The notes below the pieces were generated by a model. It did not search any database and was not told the DNA's origin. It saw nothing but the letters and a program-made list of their open reading frames with translations. Below, in pieces: positions 53,541-63,819 of a stretch of 64,000 nt of DNA (the first letter of the stretch is position 1; each line of letters opens with the position of its first letter). A program made the translations under genes and the position numbers. Location: contig NZ_QAAA01000006.1 of assembly GCF_003046545.1 (NCBI RefSeq), positions 62,001-126,000 on the forward strand, in the 5' to 3' direction. This stretch comes from Rhodovulum imhoffii. Its GTDB lineage: Bacteria; Pseudomonadota; Alphaproteobacteria; Rhodobacterales; Rhodobacteraceae.

Positions 53541-54200
53541 AAACGGCCGGGTAACGTTGCCGGAATAGAAAAGACCCCCAAGCCCACAACGAAGACGATC
53601 CAACCGGAGACGCTGTGCTTGACCACGCCCATCGGGAAATTCTGACGCGCCTCATAAGCCCAGCCGAACACCAGGCCGCCCGTGAAGGTCATGGCGGCGA
53701 CGATCCAGTTCCAACATATCAGATACGCAAAAGAAAGAGGCCCGCATTCAGCACGATCGCGGACCACAAGCCCGGCAACAACACCCCGTAGCGGCGAAAG
53801 AACAACGGGCGGTACAGCACCTTCTGCGGCAGGGCGGAAAGCGGCGGAGAAAGCACGAGCACTGCCGCCAGCAGCCCAGGATTCGTCCACGGCAGCGCAA
53901 AGGCTTTTCCCGGTGCCGTCAGCGCCATGACCGTCATCGCCACCGCCAGCGTCAGCGCCGCGAAGATCGCGACGGCCCGCCAGCCGATTCGCCCGGCCCC
54001 CCGCGCAAGCCGGCCCCACCGGAACCCCGGTGTCAGGTGCAGCAGCCCGATGCCCACCGGCGCCGCAAGGAACAATGCCGCAAACAGCGTCTCGGGCGGC
54101 AGCAGAACTGCGGCCGCCACAGGCGAAATTATGTATAACGCAAAAATTCCACCCAAAGCTGCCGCCGCGACGGCCCCGCTCCCCGATACTGAAACGTCAT
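53541..54200 (-). pseudogene. Decayed CPBP-type intramembrane protease gene
   Basis: Three frames together give one CPBP (CAAX/Abi) membrane protein. From ATG 54200: MTFQYRGAGPSRRQLWVEFL, then a shift near 54130-54145 into ISPVAAAVLLPPETLFAALF and LPQKVLYRPLFFRRYGVLLP, a shift near 53728-53738 (one T short in CTCTTTCTTTTG) into SFAYLICWNWIVAAMTFTGG and [12 protein letters not shown], and a third near 53566-53572 into [10 protein letters not shown]. The family glutamates (EExxxR) are QKVLYR here and the FxxxH histidine is probably Tyr, so the active site is lost too. That argues for real decay rather than sequencing error alone. Confidence 0.7.
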
Positions 54201-54294
54201 GCCCTGCCTCCTGAAAACGCACGATGGCGCACCGTCGCGCCACCCCCAGTCACATCCCCGAAAGCCCACGGGCCAGAAAACCCCACGCAAGCCC

Positions 54295-54322
54295 TTGCGC
54301 GCCAAGGTGTCTGCTCTATAAC
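54295..54322 (+). promoter_or_regulatory. Putative carB promoter
   Basis: TTGCGC (54295-54300), 16 bp spacer, TATAAC (54317-54322), about 27 bp before the RBS GGGGGACAGG and the carB ATG. No attenuator or operator is evident. Confidence 0.45.
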
Positions 54323-54354
54323 CCCCAACAATTTGCCAATCCGGGGGACAGGTC

Positions 54355-57300
54355 ATGCCGAAGAGAACCGATATCAACTCCATCATGATCATCGGCGCGG
54401 GTCCCATCATCATCGGGCAGGCTTGCGAATTCGACTACTCCGGAGCCCAGGCCTGCAAAGCCCTGCGCGAGGAAGGGTACCGGGTGATTCTGGTCAACTC
54501 GAATCCCGCGACGATCATGACCGATCCGGGCCTGGCCGACGCGACCTATATCGAACCCATCACGCCCGAAGTCGTCGCGCGCATCATCGAAAAAGAACGG
54601 CCCGACGCACTGCTGCCGACGATGGGCGGCCAGACCGGGCTGAACACGTCGCTGAAACTGGCGGATATGGGCGTGCTTGAAAAGTTCGGGGTGGAGCTGA
54701 TCGGCGCCAACCGCACCGCCATCGAGATGGCGGAGGACCGGAAGCTGTTCCGGGAGGCGATGGACCGCATCGGGCTGGAAAATCCCAGGGCCACGATCGC
54801 CAACAACATGGATGAGTGCATGGCCGCGCTGGAACATGTCGGTCTGCCGGCCATCATCCGCCCGGCTTTCACCCTTGGCGGGACCGGCGGCGGCATCGCC
54901 TATAACCGTGACGATTTCGAACATTACTGCAAGAGCGGGCTGGATGCCTCCCCCGTCAGCCAGATCCTGATCGACGAAAGCCTGCTGGGCTGGAAGGAAT
55001 ACGAGATGGAGGTCGTCCGCGACAAGGCGGACAACGCGATCATCGTCTGCTCCATCGAAAACGTGGACCCGATGGGCGTGCACACGGGCGATTCGGTCAC
55101 CGTTGCCCCGGCTCTGACCCTGACCGACAAGGAATACCAGATCATGCGCAACGGCTCCATCGCGGTGCTGCGCGAGATCGGGGTGGAAACGGGCGGGTCC
55201 AACGTGCAATGGGCCGTCAACCCAGAAGACGGCCGCATGGTCGTGATCGAGATGAACCCGCGGGTGTCGCGATCCTCGGCGCTGGCCTCCAAGGCCACGG
55301 GATTCCCGATCGCCAAGATCGCCGCGAAACTGGCCGTCGGCTACACGCTGGATGAGTTGGACAATGACATCACCAGGGTCACCACCGCCAGTTTCGAACC
55401 CACCATCGACTATATCGTGACCAAGATCCCGCGCTTCGCCTTCGAAAAGTTCCCCGGCTCCAAACCGGAACTGACCACGGCAATGAAATCCGTCGGCGAA
55501 GCCATGGCCATCGGCCGGACCATCCACGAATCGCTGCAAAAGGCCTTGGCGTCTCTGGAAACCGGCCTGACCGGTTTCGACGAAATCGAGATCGACGGCG
55601 CCCCCGACAAAGCCGCCATTATCGCCGCGCTGTCTAAACAGACGCCCGACCGCCTGCGCCTCATCGCCCAGGCCATGCGAGACGGGCTCAGCGACGGCGA
55701 AATCCAGACCGCCACGAAATTCGACCCGTGGTTTCTTGCCCGTATCCGCGAAATCGTGGAAACCGAAGCCGGGATACGCAAGGACGGCCTGCCCCTGAAC
55801 GAGGAAGGCCTGCGCCGACTCAAGATGCTGGGATTCACCGATGCCCGCCTGGCCACCCTGACCGGCCGGGATGAAGCCAACATCCGCCGTGCGCGCCAGA
55901 ATCTGGGCGTTACCGCGGTATTCAAGCGCATCGACACCTGCGCCGCCGAGTTCGAGGCCCAGACGCCCTACATGTATTCCACCTACGAATGCCCGGCGAT
56001 GGGCGATGTCGAATGCGAAGCCCGCCCAAGCGCGCGCAGGAAAGTCGTCATCCTGGGGGGTGGCCCCAACCGCATCGGCCAGGGGATCGAGTTCGACTAC
56101 TGCTGCTGCCACGCCTGCTTTGCCCTGACGGATGCGGGCTATGAAACGATCATGATCAACTGCAACCCGGAAACCGTCTCGACCGACTATGACACCAGCG
56201 ACCGGTTGTACTTCGAGCCGCTGACCTTCGAACATGTCATGGAAATCCTGCGTGTCGAACAACAGAACGGCACCCTGCACGGGGTCATCGTGCAGTTCGG
56301 TGGCCAGACCCCGCTGAAACTGGCCAACGCGCTGGAGGGCGAGGGGATCCCGATCCTCGGCACCACGCCTGACGCGATCGACCTGGCCGAAGACCGGGAA
56401 CGGTTCCAGGACCTTGTCAACCGGCTGGGCCTGAAACAGCCGAAAAACGCCATCGCGGCCTCGGCCGAATCTGCGCTGGCCGCCGCCAAAGATATCGGCT
56501 ACCCGCTGGTGATCCGCCCCTCCTATGTGCTGGGCGGGCGGGCGATGGAAATCGTGCGCGATACCGCGCATCTGGAGCGTTACATCAGCGAAGCCGTCGT
56601 CGTCTCGGGCAAGAGTCCCGTGTTGCTGGACAGCTATCTTTCCGGCGCGACGGAGGTGGACGTGGATGCCATCTGCGACGGAACCGACGTCCATGTTGCC
56701 GGCATCATGCAACATATCGAAGAGGCCGGTGTCCACTCGGGCGATTCCGCCTGTTCCCTTCCACCCTACTCGCTGTCCGGCGACATCGTGGCGGAGTTGA
56801 AACGTCAGACCCGCGCGCTGGCGCTGGAACTGGGGGTCGTCGGGCTGATGAACGTGCAGTTCGCCATCAAGGACGGCGTGGTTTACCTGATTGAGGTAAA
56901 CCCCCGGGCCTCCCGCACCGTCCCATTCGTGGCCAAGGCGGTGAATTCGCCCATCGCCTCGATCGCGGCACGGGTCATGGCCGGAGCCCCTCTGTCAGAG
57001 TTCGACCTGGCCGATCCGCAGATCGAGGGCTTCGCCGTAAAAGAGGCCGTGCTGCCCTTTGCCCGGTTCCCCGGCGTCGACACGCTGCTCGGCCCCGAGA
57101 TGCGTTCCACAGGTGAGGTCATGGGCTATGACCGCACCTTCCCGCGCGCCTTTCTCAAGGCCCAGATGGGCGCCGGCAGCGACCTGCCCCGCAAAGGCCG
57201 GGTCTTTTTCTCCATCAAGGATGCAGACAAGACACCGCATCTCGTGGAAACCGCCCAGGTTCTGCGCGGTCTCGGTTTCGATCTTGTCGCCACACGCGGC

Positions 57301-57585
57301 ACTGCCGCCTTCCTGACCGAAAGCGGTATCTCCTGCGATGTCGTGAACAAGGTCTACGAAGGCCGTCCCAACATCGTGGACTTGATGAAGGACGGGCAGA
57401 TCACGCTGGTGATGAATACCACCGAGGGGGCGCAGGCGGTCGAAGACAGCCGCGAGATCCGCTCGGTCGCGCTTTACGACCGCATCCCGTATTTCACCAC
57501 CGCCGCAGCCAGCCATGCCGCCGCCATGGCGATGAAATCGCGTGAGGACGGCGAGATCGACGTCTACCGCCTCCAGGAGGGCTAA
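54355..57585 (+). CDS. carB: Carbamoyl-phosphate synthase large subunit
   Basis: 1076 residues, standard length. Two ATP-grasp halves: the first (about 1-400) starts [30 protein letters not shown]; the second begins near residue 562 with the matching [20 protein letters not shown]. Then comes the C-terminal MGS-type allosteric domain (about 930-1076), which in the family binds UMP/ornithine. It feeds both arginine (argF here) and pyrimidine synthesis. The small subunit carA is not in the window, so the two are not clustered here. Confidence 0.97.
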   Translation: MPKRTDINSIMIIGAGPIIIGQACEFDYSGAQACKALREEGYRVILVNSNPATIMTDPGLADATYIEPITPEVVARIIEKERPDALLPTMGGQTGLNTSLKLADMGVLEKFGVELIGANRTAIEMAEDRKLFREAMDRIGLENPRATIANNMDECMAALEHVGLPAIIRPAFTLGGTGGGIAYNRDDFEHYCKSGLDASPVSQILIDESLLGWKEYEMEVVRDKADNAIIVCSIENVDPMGVHTGDSVTVAPALTLTDKEYQIMRNGSIAVLREIGVETGGSNVQWAVNPEDGRMVVIEMNPRVSRSSALASKATGFPIAKIAAKLAVGYTLDELDNDITRVTTASFEPTIDYIVTKIPRFAFEKFPGSKPELTTAMKSVGEAMAIGRTIHESLQKALASLETGLTGFDEIEIDGAPDKAAIIAALSKQTPDRLRLIAQAMRDGLSDGEIQTATKFDPWFLARIREIVETEAGIRKDGLPLNEEGLRRLKMLGFTDARLATLTGRDEANIRRARQNLGVTAVFKRIDTCAAEFEAQTPYMYSTYECPAMGDVECEARPSARRKVVILGGGPNRIGQGIEFDYCCCHACFALTDAGYETIMINCNPETVSTDYDTSDRLYFEPLTFEHVMEILRVEQQNGTLHGVIVQFGGQTPLKLANALEGEGIPILGTTPDAIDLAEDRERFQDLVNRLGLKQPKNAIAASAESALAAAKDIGYPLVIRPSYVLGGRAMEIVRDTAHLERYISEAVVVSGKSPVLLDSYLSGATEVDVDAICDGTDVHVAGIMQHIEEAGVHSGDSACSLPPYSLSGDIVAELKRQTRALALELGVVGLMNVQFAIKDGVVYLIEVNPRASRTVPFVAKAVNSPIASIAARVMAGAPLSEFDLADPQIEGFAVKEAVLPFARFPGVDTLLGPEMRSTGEVMGYDRTFPRAFLKAQMGAGSDLPRKGRVFFSIKDADKTPHLVETAQVLRGLGFDLVATRGTAAFLTESGISCDVVNKVYEGRPNIVDLMKDGQITLVMNTTEGAQAVEDSREIRSVALYDRIPYFTTAAASHAAAMAMKSREDGEIDVYRLQEG

Positions 57586-58901
57586 GCCCCCAGCAGGCGC
57601 GCGCATTTGAGCGCGTAGCGATCGGTCATACCGGAAATGAAATCCGTCAACGCGTGCAGCGCGGTATAGGCATCGCAGACGCCACGCAGATCAAACCCGC
57701 CGACCTGAACCAGCTTGCGCAGGTACGGGGCCTGTGCAAGCGCCGCCTCTGCATCCCAGCCCGTGCCGCGCACCGCATCCAGAAATTCGAAACAGGCATC
57801 GAGCAGGCGGAAGATCACGTTACGCCCGATGACCTCCAGTTCCGCCTTGCGGCCCGAAGGAAAGATCCGCGATCGCGCCACCTGAGCAATTTGAGCAAAC
57901 GGTATGCGCAGGGCAAAAACATCGCTGAGCGATTGGGAAAACCGCCCCGACAGGATCGCTTCGTGATGGTCCCTGAAGGCCTGCGCACTGGCACGAATGG
58001 CGCTACCGACCGCCAATGCCCGCAAATGGGCGATGTGCTCCCCCTCGGTCTGGTCAGGCTGGCGGGGAGGCTCCATCGTGGGGATGAGGGCACGCAACAG
58101 GGCCTCGACCTCGGCAAAGGGCAGGTCGCCGGCAATGAAGGCATCCTCCAGATCGAGGATGGTGTAACAGAGATCGTCCGCCGCCTCGACAAGGAAGGCC
58201 AGCGGGTGGCGCGCCCAGCCCCCGCCACGCCGGGGCAGACCGGTTACCGTCGCCATTTCTTCCAGATACCCGGCTTCCGCCCGGAACGCCCCGTATTTCT
58301 TTTCCCCGATATAAGCGGCTTGCGACCCAAGGCATCCTGCCTCGGCAAGGCAGGGATACTTGGTGAACGCCCCCAGCACCGCATGGGTCAGGCGCATGCC
58401 GCCCGCCTGCCGATACATCTCCAGCCGGGTCAGGATACGAAATCCCTGCGCGTTCCCTTCGAAATGCTCGAATTCCTTGCGCACCTCTGGCGGCAGGGCA
58501 TCGCCAAAGGGCCGGCGGGTGCGGAACCACTCCGATATCGCGTCCTCACCGGCATGCCCGAATGGCGGGTTGCCAATGTCATGGGCCGCACAGGCCGCCT
58601 GAAGGATATAGGACAGGTCATTCGGCGCCCCGACCGGCAGCAGCCCCGCATCGACCAGCCAAAGCCCTGCTTCGACCCCCAGCGACCGGCCCACGCTGGC
58701 GGTTTCAAGACTGTGAATCATCCGGTGATGCAGATGGTCATTGTCGTAAAGCGGATGGACCTGCGTCTTGTTTGCCAGCCTCCGGAACGGCTGGGAAAAC
58801 AGCACCCTGTCAAGATCCGTCAGGAAGGCGGGGCGTTCCACCCGGTTGAAAACATCCCCCACGGTCAGTCGGCTGGCGGCAAGAAGCGTCGTCCAGTCCA
58901 T
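57582..58901 (-). CDS. dgt: Deoxyguanosinetriphosphate triphosphohydrolase-like protein
   Basis: HD-domain dNTPase of 439 residues that removes triphosphate from dGTP and often other dNTPs. N-terminal [17 protein letters not shown], first metal His in [19 protein letters not shown] pair in [18 protein letters not shown], and later Asp in [17 protein letters not shown]. The length fits the type 1/2 Dgt group in alphaproteobacteria. The ATG at 58901 gives [12 protein letters not shown]. It overlaps carB by 4 bp (convergent) and diverges from tdk; both act in deoxynucleotide balance. Confidence 0.93.
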   Translation of the reverse strand: MDWTTLLAASRLTVGDVFNRVERPAFLTDLDRVLFSQPFRRLANKTQVHPLYDNDHLHHRMIHSLETASVGRSLGVEAGLWLVDAGLLPVGAPNDLSYILQAACAAHDIGNPPFGHAGEDAISEWFRTRRPFGDALPPEVRKEFEHFEGNAQGFRILTRLEMYRQAGGMRLTHAVLGAFTKYPCLAEAGCLGSQAAYIGEKKYGAFRAEAGYLEEMATVTGLPRRGGGWARHPLAFLVEAADDLCYTILDLEDAFIAGDLPFAEVEALLRALIPTMEPPRQPDQTEGEHIAHLRALAVGSAIRASAQAFRDHHEAILSGRFSQSLSDVFALRIPFAQIAQVARSRIFPSGRKAELEVIGRNVIFRLLDACFEFLDAVRGTGWDAEAALAQAPYLRKLVQVGGFDLRGVCDAYTALHALTDFISGMTDRYALKCARLLGA

Positions 58902-58996
58902 CGTCACTCCTTTTTCTGCCCCTCTGCCGGGTACGCCCGCGTATTGTGGAACGCAATAGCACTTGTGGCCCGCCCGCGCCCTGCCTATTCGAAAGC

Positions 58997-59581
58997 ATGG
59001 CCAAGCTGTATTTTCATTATTCCACGATGAATGCGGGAAAATCGACGATCCTGCTTCAGGCAGCGCACAACTACCGTGAACGGGGCATGGAAACGCTGCT
59101 GCTGACCGCCCGGCTGGACGACCGCGCGGGCCGGGGGCGTATCGCCTCGCGCATCGGGCTAAGCGCCTCGGCACAGACTTTCACCGCCGAAACCGATCTG
59201 TTCGCACGGCTGGCCACCCGGCTGGAGGAAGGTCCCTGCGCCTGCGTTTTCGTGGACGAGGCGCAGTTCCTCACCCCCGATCAGGTCTGGCAACTGGCCC
59301 GCGCGGTGGATGATCTGGCCCTGCCGGTGATGTGTTACGGACTTCGGGTGGATTTTCGGGGCACATTGTTTCCCGGCTCCGCCACGCTCCTGGCCCTGGC
59401 CGACGAAATGCGGGAATTGCGCACCATCTGTCATTGCGGCCGGAAAGCAACGATGGTGGTCCGCCTCGACCCGGACGGGCGCGCCCTGTGTGAAGGCGCG
59501 CAGGTCCAGATCGGCGGCAACGAAACCTACGTCCCCCTGTGCCGTCGGCACTGGCGGGAGGAAACCGGCGACGGTCAGTAA
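58997..59581 (+). CDS. tdk: Thymidine kinase
   Basis: Type II (zinc-dependent) thymidine kinase, 194 residues. P-loop LYFHYSTMNAGKSTILLQ (about 4-21), the acidic FVDEAQFLT, the lasso region around VDFRGTLFPGS, and zinc cysteines in ICHCGRKAT and PLCRRHW. Start at 58997. Divergent from dgt; an inverted repeat TATTG-N7-CAATA (58942-58958) lies in the 95 bp gap and may be an operator. Because deoA is also present, the cell can both save and degrade thymidine. Confidence 0.95.
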   Translation: MAKLYFHYSTMNAGKSTILLQAAHNYRERGMETLLLTARLDDRAGRGRIASRIGLSASAQTFTAETDLFARLATRLEEGPCACVFVDEAQFLTPDQVWQLARAVDDLALPVMCYGLRVDFRGTLFPGSATLLALADEMRELRTICHCGRKATMVVRLDPDGRALCEGAQVQIGGNETYVPLCRRHWREETGDGQ

Positions 59582-59904
59582 AGCCGCGCGCCGGGCGGGA
59601 CCTCTGCGTCGGGCGTGGCCAGCACCACATTGCCATCCGCATCGGGAAACCCCAGAACCAGAACCTCCGACATGAACTTGCCGATCTGGCGGGGCGGGAA
59701 ATTCACCACCGCCATGACCATCTTGCCGGGCAGGTCTTCGGGGCGGTAACGGGCGGTTATCTGGGCGGAGGATTTCCTTTCCCCCAACGCCCCGAAATCG
59801 ACCCACAGACGAATCGCGGGTTTGCGCGCCTCGGGGAAGGGCTCCGCACGGGTGATGCGGCCCGCACGGATCTCTACTTTCTGAAAATCCTCGAAGGCGA
59901 TCAT
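59575..59904 (-). CDS. csaA: tRNA-binding domain protein (CsaA-like)
   Basis: 109 residues, essentially one OB-fold tRNA-binding domain: FQKVEIRAGRITRAEPFPEARKPAIRLWVDFG (shown in part) and VVNFPPRQIGKFMSEVLVLGF. CsaA of Bacillus is an export-related chaperone dimer; in alphaproteobacteria a general tRNA- or substrate-binding role is assumed. It overlaps the end of tdk by 7 bp (convergent) and the end of proC by 4 bp on the same strand, so it is co-transcribed with proC. Confidence 0.88.
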   Translation of the reverse strand: MIAFEDFQKVEIRAGRITRAEPFPEARKPAIRLWVDFGALGERKSSAQITARYRPEDLPGKMVMAVVNFPPRQIGKFMSEVLVLGFPDADGNVVLATPDAEVPPGARLY

Positions 59905-60737
59905 CGCCCCAATTCCCGGCCCCGGTCGGTGGCCGCGGCCACGGCCCGGCGCAAAAGCGGCGCAAAGCCGGTTTCCGCATCCATCAGAACCTCCAGCGCG
60001 GCAGCGGTCGTGCCCCCCGGAGAGGTGACGTTCACCCGCAGTTGCGCCGGATCTTCGCTGGCCTGTTCCGCCAGATGACCTGCCCCGGCGACAGTCGCCC
60101 TGGCAAGCTTCAGCGCCATCGCGGGCGGCAACCCCTGGGCCTCGCCCGCGGCGGCCAGCGCCTCGATCAGGTAAAAAACGTAGGCCGGGCCGGAGCCGGA
60201 CACGGCGGTCACCGCATCCATCTGCGATTCATCGTCAAGCCGCACGGATTGCCCGATCGAGGACAGCAGCGTTTCAGCCAGCCGGAGGTGGGATTCGCGG
60301 ACCTCTCCGTTGCCGATCAGGCCGGTGATGCCGCGCCCGACCGCCGCAGGGGTGTTGGGGATGGAACGGATGATCGGCGTCCCCCGCCCCAGGCGCCCGG
60401 CAAAATAGGCCAGCGTTTTTCCCGCAGCGATGGAAATAAACAGCGTCCCCCCCCCGCCGAACCGGGCGACCTGCGGCAGGGCATCCTCCATCAGTTGCGG
60501 CTTGACAGCCAGAAGCACAATGGCCGGATTCTCGGGGAAATCGTCATTCAGATGCACCCCGTCTCCGGCACGGGAACACAGCCATTCGGACGGGTGCGGA
60601 TCGACGACCCAGACGGACCCGGCCGGCAACCCGCCTGCCATCCAGCCTTCCAGCATGGCCGACCCCATCTTTCCGCAGCCCAGCAGAACAAGGCCGCGAC
60701 GGTACAGATCTTCCAATGTCATCTTTGCCCCCGTCAT
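59901..60737 (-). CDS. proC: Pyrroline-5-carboxylate reductase
   Basis: Last step of proline synthesis, NAD(P)H dependent. About 278 residues. Rossmann start LVLLGCGKMGSAMLEGW, the substrate motif RSIPNTPAAVGRGITG, and the signature near the end AVTAVSGSGPAYVFYLIEAL followed by GHLAEQASEDPAQLRVNVTSPGGTT (shown in part). Starts at 60737 or 60722 (MTLEDLY, preceded by GGGGGC) are possible; the second has the better RBS. Downstream overlap with csaA indicates an operon. Confidence 0.95.
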   Translation of the reverse strand: MTGAKMTLEDLYRRGLVLLGCGKMGSAMLEGWMAGGLPAGSVWVVDPHPSEWLCSRAGDGVHLNDDFPENPAIVLLAVKPQLMEDALPQVARFGGGGTLFISIAAGKTLAYFAGRLGRGTPIIRSIPNTPAAVGRGITGLIGNGEVRESHLRLAETLLSSIGQSVRLDDESQMDAVTAVSGSGPAYVFYLIEALAAAGEAQGLPPAMALKLARATVAGAGHLAEQASEDPAQLRVNVTSPGGTTAAALEVLMDAETGFAPLLRRAVAAATDRGRELGR

Positions 60738-60755
60738 CGGTTTCGGGGGCGCAGG

Positions 60756-61259
60756 TTAGGCCCGCCCGTACGCTTCGGCAATGGCGACCTGCATGGCCTC
60801 CTTGGGCGGCGTGTTCGCCCAGCCGACAAGCTGAAATGCCGGGTAGAAACGTTCACAGGCCCCCAGCGCGGTTTCGATCATACGGTCGATCTGTTCCGGC
60901 CCGGCCATCTGCCCGCCCGCCAGCACCAGGCCATAACGCCAGACCATCAGCTTTTGTTCGTCCCAATAGCTGAACGCCCCCGACCAGCACATGTCATTGG
61001 CCAGGTTCAGCGCCTCGTAGATCAGCGGCAAACTGTCCTCGGGCGGGACCATGTCGAACGTACAAATCAACCTCAGGGTCTCATCCGCATCCGACCACGC
61101 CAGCGTGATGGAATAGGTCCGCCACTGCCCCTCTACCGCCATGGCAATCTGGTTGTCGGCCACGCGGTCGAATTCCCACTCCCGGAATTCGGCAAGGTTT
61201 TCGACAATGTCGATAGGGTGCAGATCGTCGGTCTGAAGGATGTCTTCGGAAAGCGTCAT
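60756..61259 (-). CDS. YbjN domain-containing protein
   Basis: 167 residues of the YbjN/type III chaperone-like fold. Family segments: [30 protein letters not shown] (shown in part), [13 protein letters not shown] and [21 protein letters not shown]. YbjN proteins modulate stress and motility in E. coli, but the molecular action is not known. It is 18 bp upstream of proC on the same strand. A promoter with a strong -10 and a -35 that overlaps a DnaA-like box lies 125 bp upstream. Confidence 0.87.
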   Translation of the reverse strand: MTLSEDILQTDDLHPIDIVENLAEFREWEFDRVADNQIAMAVEGQWRTYSITLAWSDADETLRLICTFDMVPPEDSLPLIYEALNLANDMCWSGAFSYWDEQKLMVWRYGLVLAGGQMAGPEQIDRMIETALGACERFYPAFQLVGWANTPPKEAMQVAIAEAYGRA

Positions 61260-61383
61260 GGCCGCCTCTTCGCTTGCGCCCGAACCGGGCGATTCCCCCA
61301 GGCTTTTGGGGCCTGCTCAAGGGCGGGCGTAAGATGCCTGCGCCCTTACCAGATATGGTGGGGGCAAAGGGGGCGGGCTGTAA

Positions 61384-61433
61384 AGTATATTTTTTGCGGG
61401 ATCTGGGGATAAACCGCAATATATTGTGGATAA
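61384..61433 (-). promoter_or_regulatory. Promoter with two DnaA-like boxes upstream of the YbjN gene
   Basis: Minus strand: TTATCC (61412-61407), 17 bp spacer, TATACT (61389-61384). The -35 is part of TTATCCCCA (61404-61412), one mismatch from the DnaA box; a perfect TTATCCACA lies 21 bp further (61425-61433). The stretch 61380-61450 is AT-rich. DnaA control of the downstream gene, or a minor DnaA-binding locus, is possible. Confidence 0.45.
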
Positions 61434-61484
61434 GACAACTTATATGGGCCAAGGCCCAACCCCGCGCCACGAAATGCATCCGCC

Positions 61485-61511
61485 AAAAACCAAAACGCCC
61501 CCGAAGGGGCG
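61485..61511 (-). terminator. Rho-independent terminator of ubiK
   Basis: Minus strand: CGCCCC/GGGGCG stem (61496-61501, 61506-61511) with a TTCG loop, followed by TTTTGGTTTTT. It lies 23 bp after the ubiK stop. Confidence 0.8.
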
Positions 61512-61534
61512 CCCCGATATGCGGTCGGCAGTAT

Positions 61535-61774
61535 TTACCTGGATTCGAGCGCCTCGATCCGGGCTTTGAGGGTCTCGTTTTCCTCACGCGCTTTCTGTGC
61601 CATGGCGCGTACGGCATCGAATTCCTCACGCGTGACGAAGTCACGCTCCGCCAGCCAACGGTCGAGGATGCTCTTGATCGCGGTCTCGGCTTCGTCCCTG
61701 GCCCCCTGGGCCACGCCCATGGCGTTGGTCATCAACTGGGACATATCGTCAAGAAACTTGTTGCGGGTCTGCAT
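61535..61774 (-). CDS. ubiK: Ubiquinone biosynthesis accessory factor UbiK family protein
   Basis: 79 residues, starting [20 protein letters not shown], with a C-terminal coiled coil (about 40-78, [20 protein letters not shown] onwards). This is the UbiK/BMFP family, which in E. coli supports aerobic ubiquinone synthesis, and in others binds membranes. The ATG at 61774 is chosen over a longer upstream frame. It has its own terminator and is divergent from lgt. Confidence 0.85.
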   Translation of the reverse strand: MQTRNKFLDDMSQLMTNAMGVAQGARDEAETAIKSILDRWLAERDFVTREEFDAVRAMAQKAREENETLKARIEALESR

Positions 61775-61870
61775 TTGCGGCCTCTGGCATTTACATTTGC
61801 GCCTTATATGGGCTGCATGGCGCCAAAGCTCAAGCTTGACTTCGCCGCCTGCCGCCACTCAAGAGAACCC

Positions 61871-62758
61871 ATGCACGCCATTCTGACCTTCCCCGACATC
61901 AGCCCCGAAGTTTTCTCCATCTCTCTTTTCGGGATCGAGTTCGCCCTGCGCTGGTACGCACTGGCCTATATCGCCGGTATCCTGCTTGGCTGGCGGCTTA
62001 TCATCGCGATGGTGCGAACAAACCATTTGTGGGCCGACGATTCGCCCCCGATGACGGTCGAACAGGTCGAGGACCTGCTGACCTGGATCATCCTTGGCGT
62101 CGTCCTGGGGGGGCGGCTGGGGTTCGTGCTGTTCTACCAGCCGGGATGGTATTTCGCGCATCCCGAACAGATTCCGATGATCTGGCAGGGGGGCATGTCC
62201 TTCCATGGCGGGCTGCTGGGCGTGATGTTCGCCGTCACGCTGTTCGCCCGGCGCCGGGGGGTGCCGCTCCTGTCACTTGCCGATACACTGGCGGTGGCGA
62301 CCCCGCCGGGGCTTTTCTTCGGGCGCATCGCCAATTTCGTGAACGCGGAATTGTGGGGCCGCCCCTCCGACATCCCCTGGGCGGTCGTCTTCCCCGGCGA
62401 GGCCGCGCAAACCTGCCCGCCGGGCTGGGAAGGCCCCTGTGCCCGCCATCCCAGCCAGCTGTACGAAGCCGGGCTGGAAGGGGTGCTTCTGGGCAGCGTT
62501 CTGCTTTGGCTGGCGTGGCGGCGCGGCTGGCTGAAACGACCGGGGCACCTGACCGGGGCGTTTTTCACCGGGTACGGTCTGGCCCGTTTTACGGTGGAAC
62601 ATTTCCGCCAGCCCGATCCGCAATTCACCACAGCCGAAAACCCCGCCGGTTATGTTCTGGCATGGCAGGATGCGGGCCTTACCATGGGCCAGCTTCTGTC
62701 CTTACCGATGATCGCCATGGGGTTGGTCTTCCTGCTGATCGCACGGCGGCGGGCATGA
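61871..62758 (+). CDS. lgt: Prolipoprotein diacylglyceryl transferase
   Basis: First step of lipoprotein maturation, inner membrane, 295 residues, about seven helices. Signature [17 protein letters not shown] (about 155-171) with the essential Arg and Asn; also [11 protein letters not shown] with the catalytic His-Gly-Gly region. The ATG at 61871 gives [21 protein letters not shown]. The stop overlaps the methyltransferase start (ATGA). In alphaproteobacteria lgt is typically followed by this methyltransferase and a PgeF-type gene, as here. Confidence 0.96.
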   Translation: MHAILTFPDISPEVFSISLFGIEFALRWYALAYIAGILLGWRLIIAMVRTNHLWADDSPPMTVEQVEDLLTWIILGVVLGGRLGFVLFYQPGWYFAHPEQIPMIWQGGMSFHGGLLGVMFAVTLFARRRGVPLLSLADTLAVATPPGLFFGRIANFVNAELWGRPSDIPWAVVFPGEAAQTCPPGWEGPCARHPSQLYEAGLEGVLLGSVLLWLAWRRGWLKRPGHLTGAFFTGYGLARFTVEHFRQPDPQFTTAENPAGYVLAWQDAGLTMGQLLSLPMIAMGLVFLLIARRRA

Positions 62759-63819
62759 CGCCGCTTGCCGACCTGCTGACCCGCCGCATTGCCGCGACCG
62801 GCCCGATCGGCGTAGCCGACTTCATGGCCGAGTGCCTGCTCCACCCCGGGCATGGCTATTACACCACACGCGATCCCTTCGGCGTGGCGGGGGATTTCAC
62901 CACCGCGCCGGAGATCTCCCAGATGTTCGGAGAACTCCTGGGCCTTTGGCTCGCGCAGGTCTGGCTGGAGCAGGGGTCTTGCAGCCCTTTCACGTTGGCA
63001 GAACTCGGCCCCGGCCGGGGAACGCTGATGGCCGATGTCCTGCGCGCAACCCGGTCGGTCCCAAGGTTTCATGCAGCCCTGCGAGTGTACCTGGTGGAGG
63101 CTTCGCCCACCTTGCGCGCGGCACAACGACAGGCGCTGAACGGGTATGAGGCAACCTGGCTAACCGAAGTAACCGCCCTGCCCGAGGCGCCGCTGTTCCT
63201 GCTGGCCAACGAATTTTTCGATGCCCTGCCGATCCGTCAGTTTCAACGGGTGGACAACGGCTGGAGCGAACGCCAGATCGGGCTGGCGCGTGGCGCACTG
63301 GCCTTCGGCCTGTCCGCGCCAGCCCCGCTGGGGGCGCTGGAGCACCGGCTTTCCGACACCGCCCCCGGCGACATCGTGGAGACATGCCCCTCTGCGGGGG
63401 CCGTGGTGAAAACCATCTCCACCCGGATCGCCACCTACGGAGGGGCGGCGCTGATCGCGGATTACGGCAGCTGGCGGTCCTTGGGCGATACTTTGCAGGC
63501 CTTGCGCGGCCACACCCCCGAATCGCCCCTTGCGCATCCGGGCAAGGCCGACCTGACCGCCCATGTGGATTTCGAGGCGCTGGCCGGGGCTGCAACCGGG
63601 GTTCAGGTCAGCCCGATGATCTCCCAGGGTGTGCTGCTGGAACGGCTGGGCATCACCGCCCGTGCCCGTGCGCTTGCCCAAAACCTGGACGGCGCCGCAC
63701 TGGAAAGCCATATCGCCGCACATCGCCGCTTGACCCACCCGCAGGAAATGGGAACGCTCTTCAAGATGCTGGCCCTGTTCCCCGACGGGGCGCCCCTGCC
63801 GCCCGGATTTGGCCAATGA
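62755..63819 (+). CDS. MidA/NDUFAF7-like SAM-dependent methyltransferase
   Basis: 354 residues. The family N terminus [21 protein letters not shown], then [20 protein letters not shown], the SAM-binding [14 protein letters not shown], and [14 protein letters not shown] are diagnostic. The mitochondrial counterpart NDUFAF7 methylates an arginine in complex I subunit NDUFS2; the bacterial enzyme probably does the same for NuoD but that is inferred. Coupled to lgt by 4 bp and to the next gene by 4 bp. Confidence 0.9.
   Translation: MTPLADLLTRRIAATGPIGVADFMAECLLHPGHGYYTTRDPFGVAGDFTTAPEISQMFGELLGLWLAQVWLEQGSCSPFTLAELGPGRGTLMADVLRATRSVPRFHAALRVYLVEASPTLRAAQRQALNGYEATWLTEVTALPEAPLFLLANEFFDALPIRQFQRVDNGWSERQIGLARGALAFGLSAPAPLGALEHRLSDTAPGDIVETCPSAGAVVKTISTRIATYGGAALIADYGSWRSLGDTLQALRGHTPESPLAHPGKADLTAHVDFEALAGAATGVQVSPMISQGVLLERLGITARARALAQNLDGAALESHIAAHRRLTHPQEMGTLFKMLALFPDGAPLPPGFGQ

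Noticed and set aside
61384-61450. Chromosome replication origin
   Set aside because: Only two DnaA-like boxes, no dnaA, parAB, hemE or similar origin neighbours; reported only as a regulatory or titration site.
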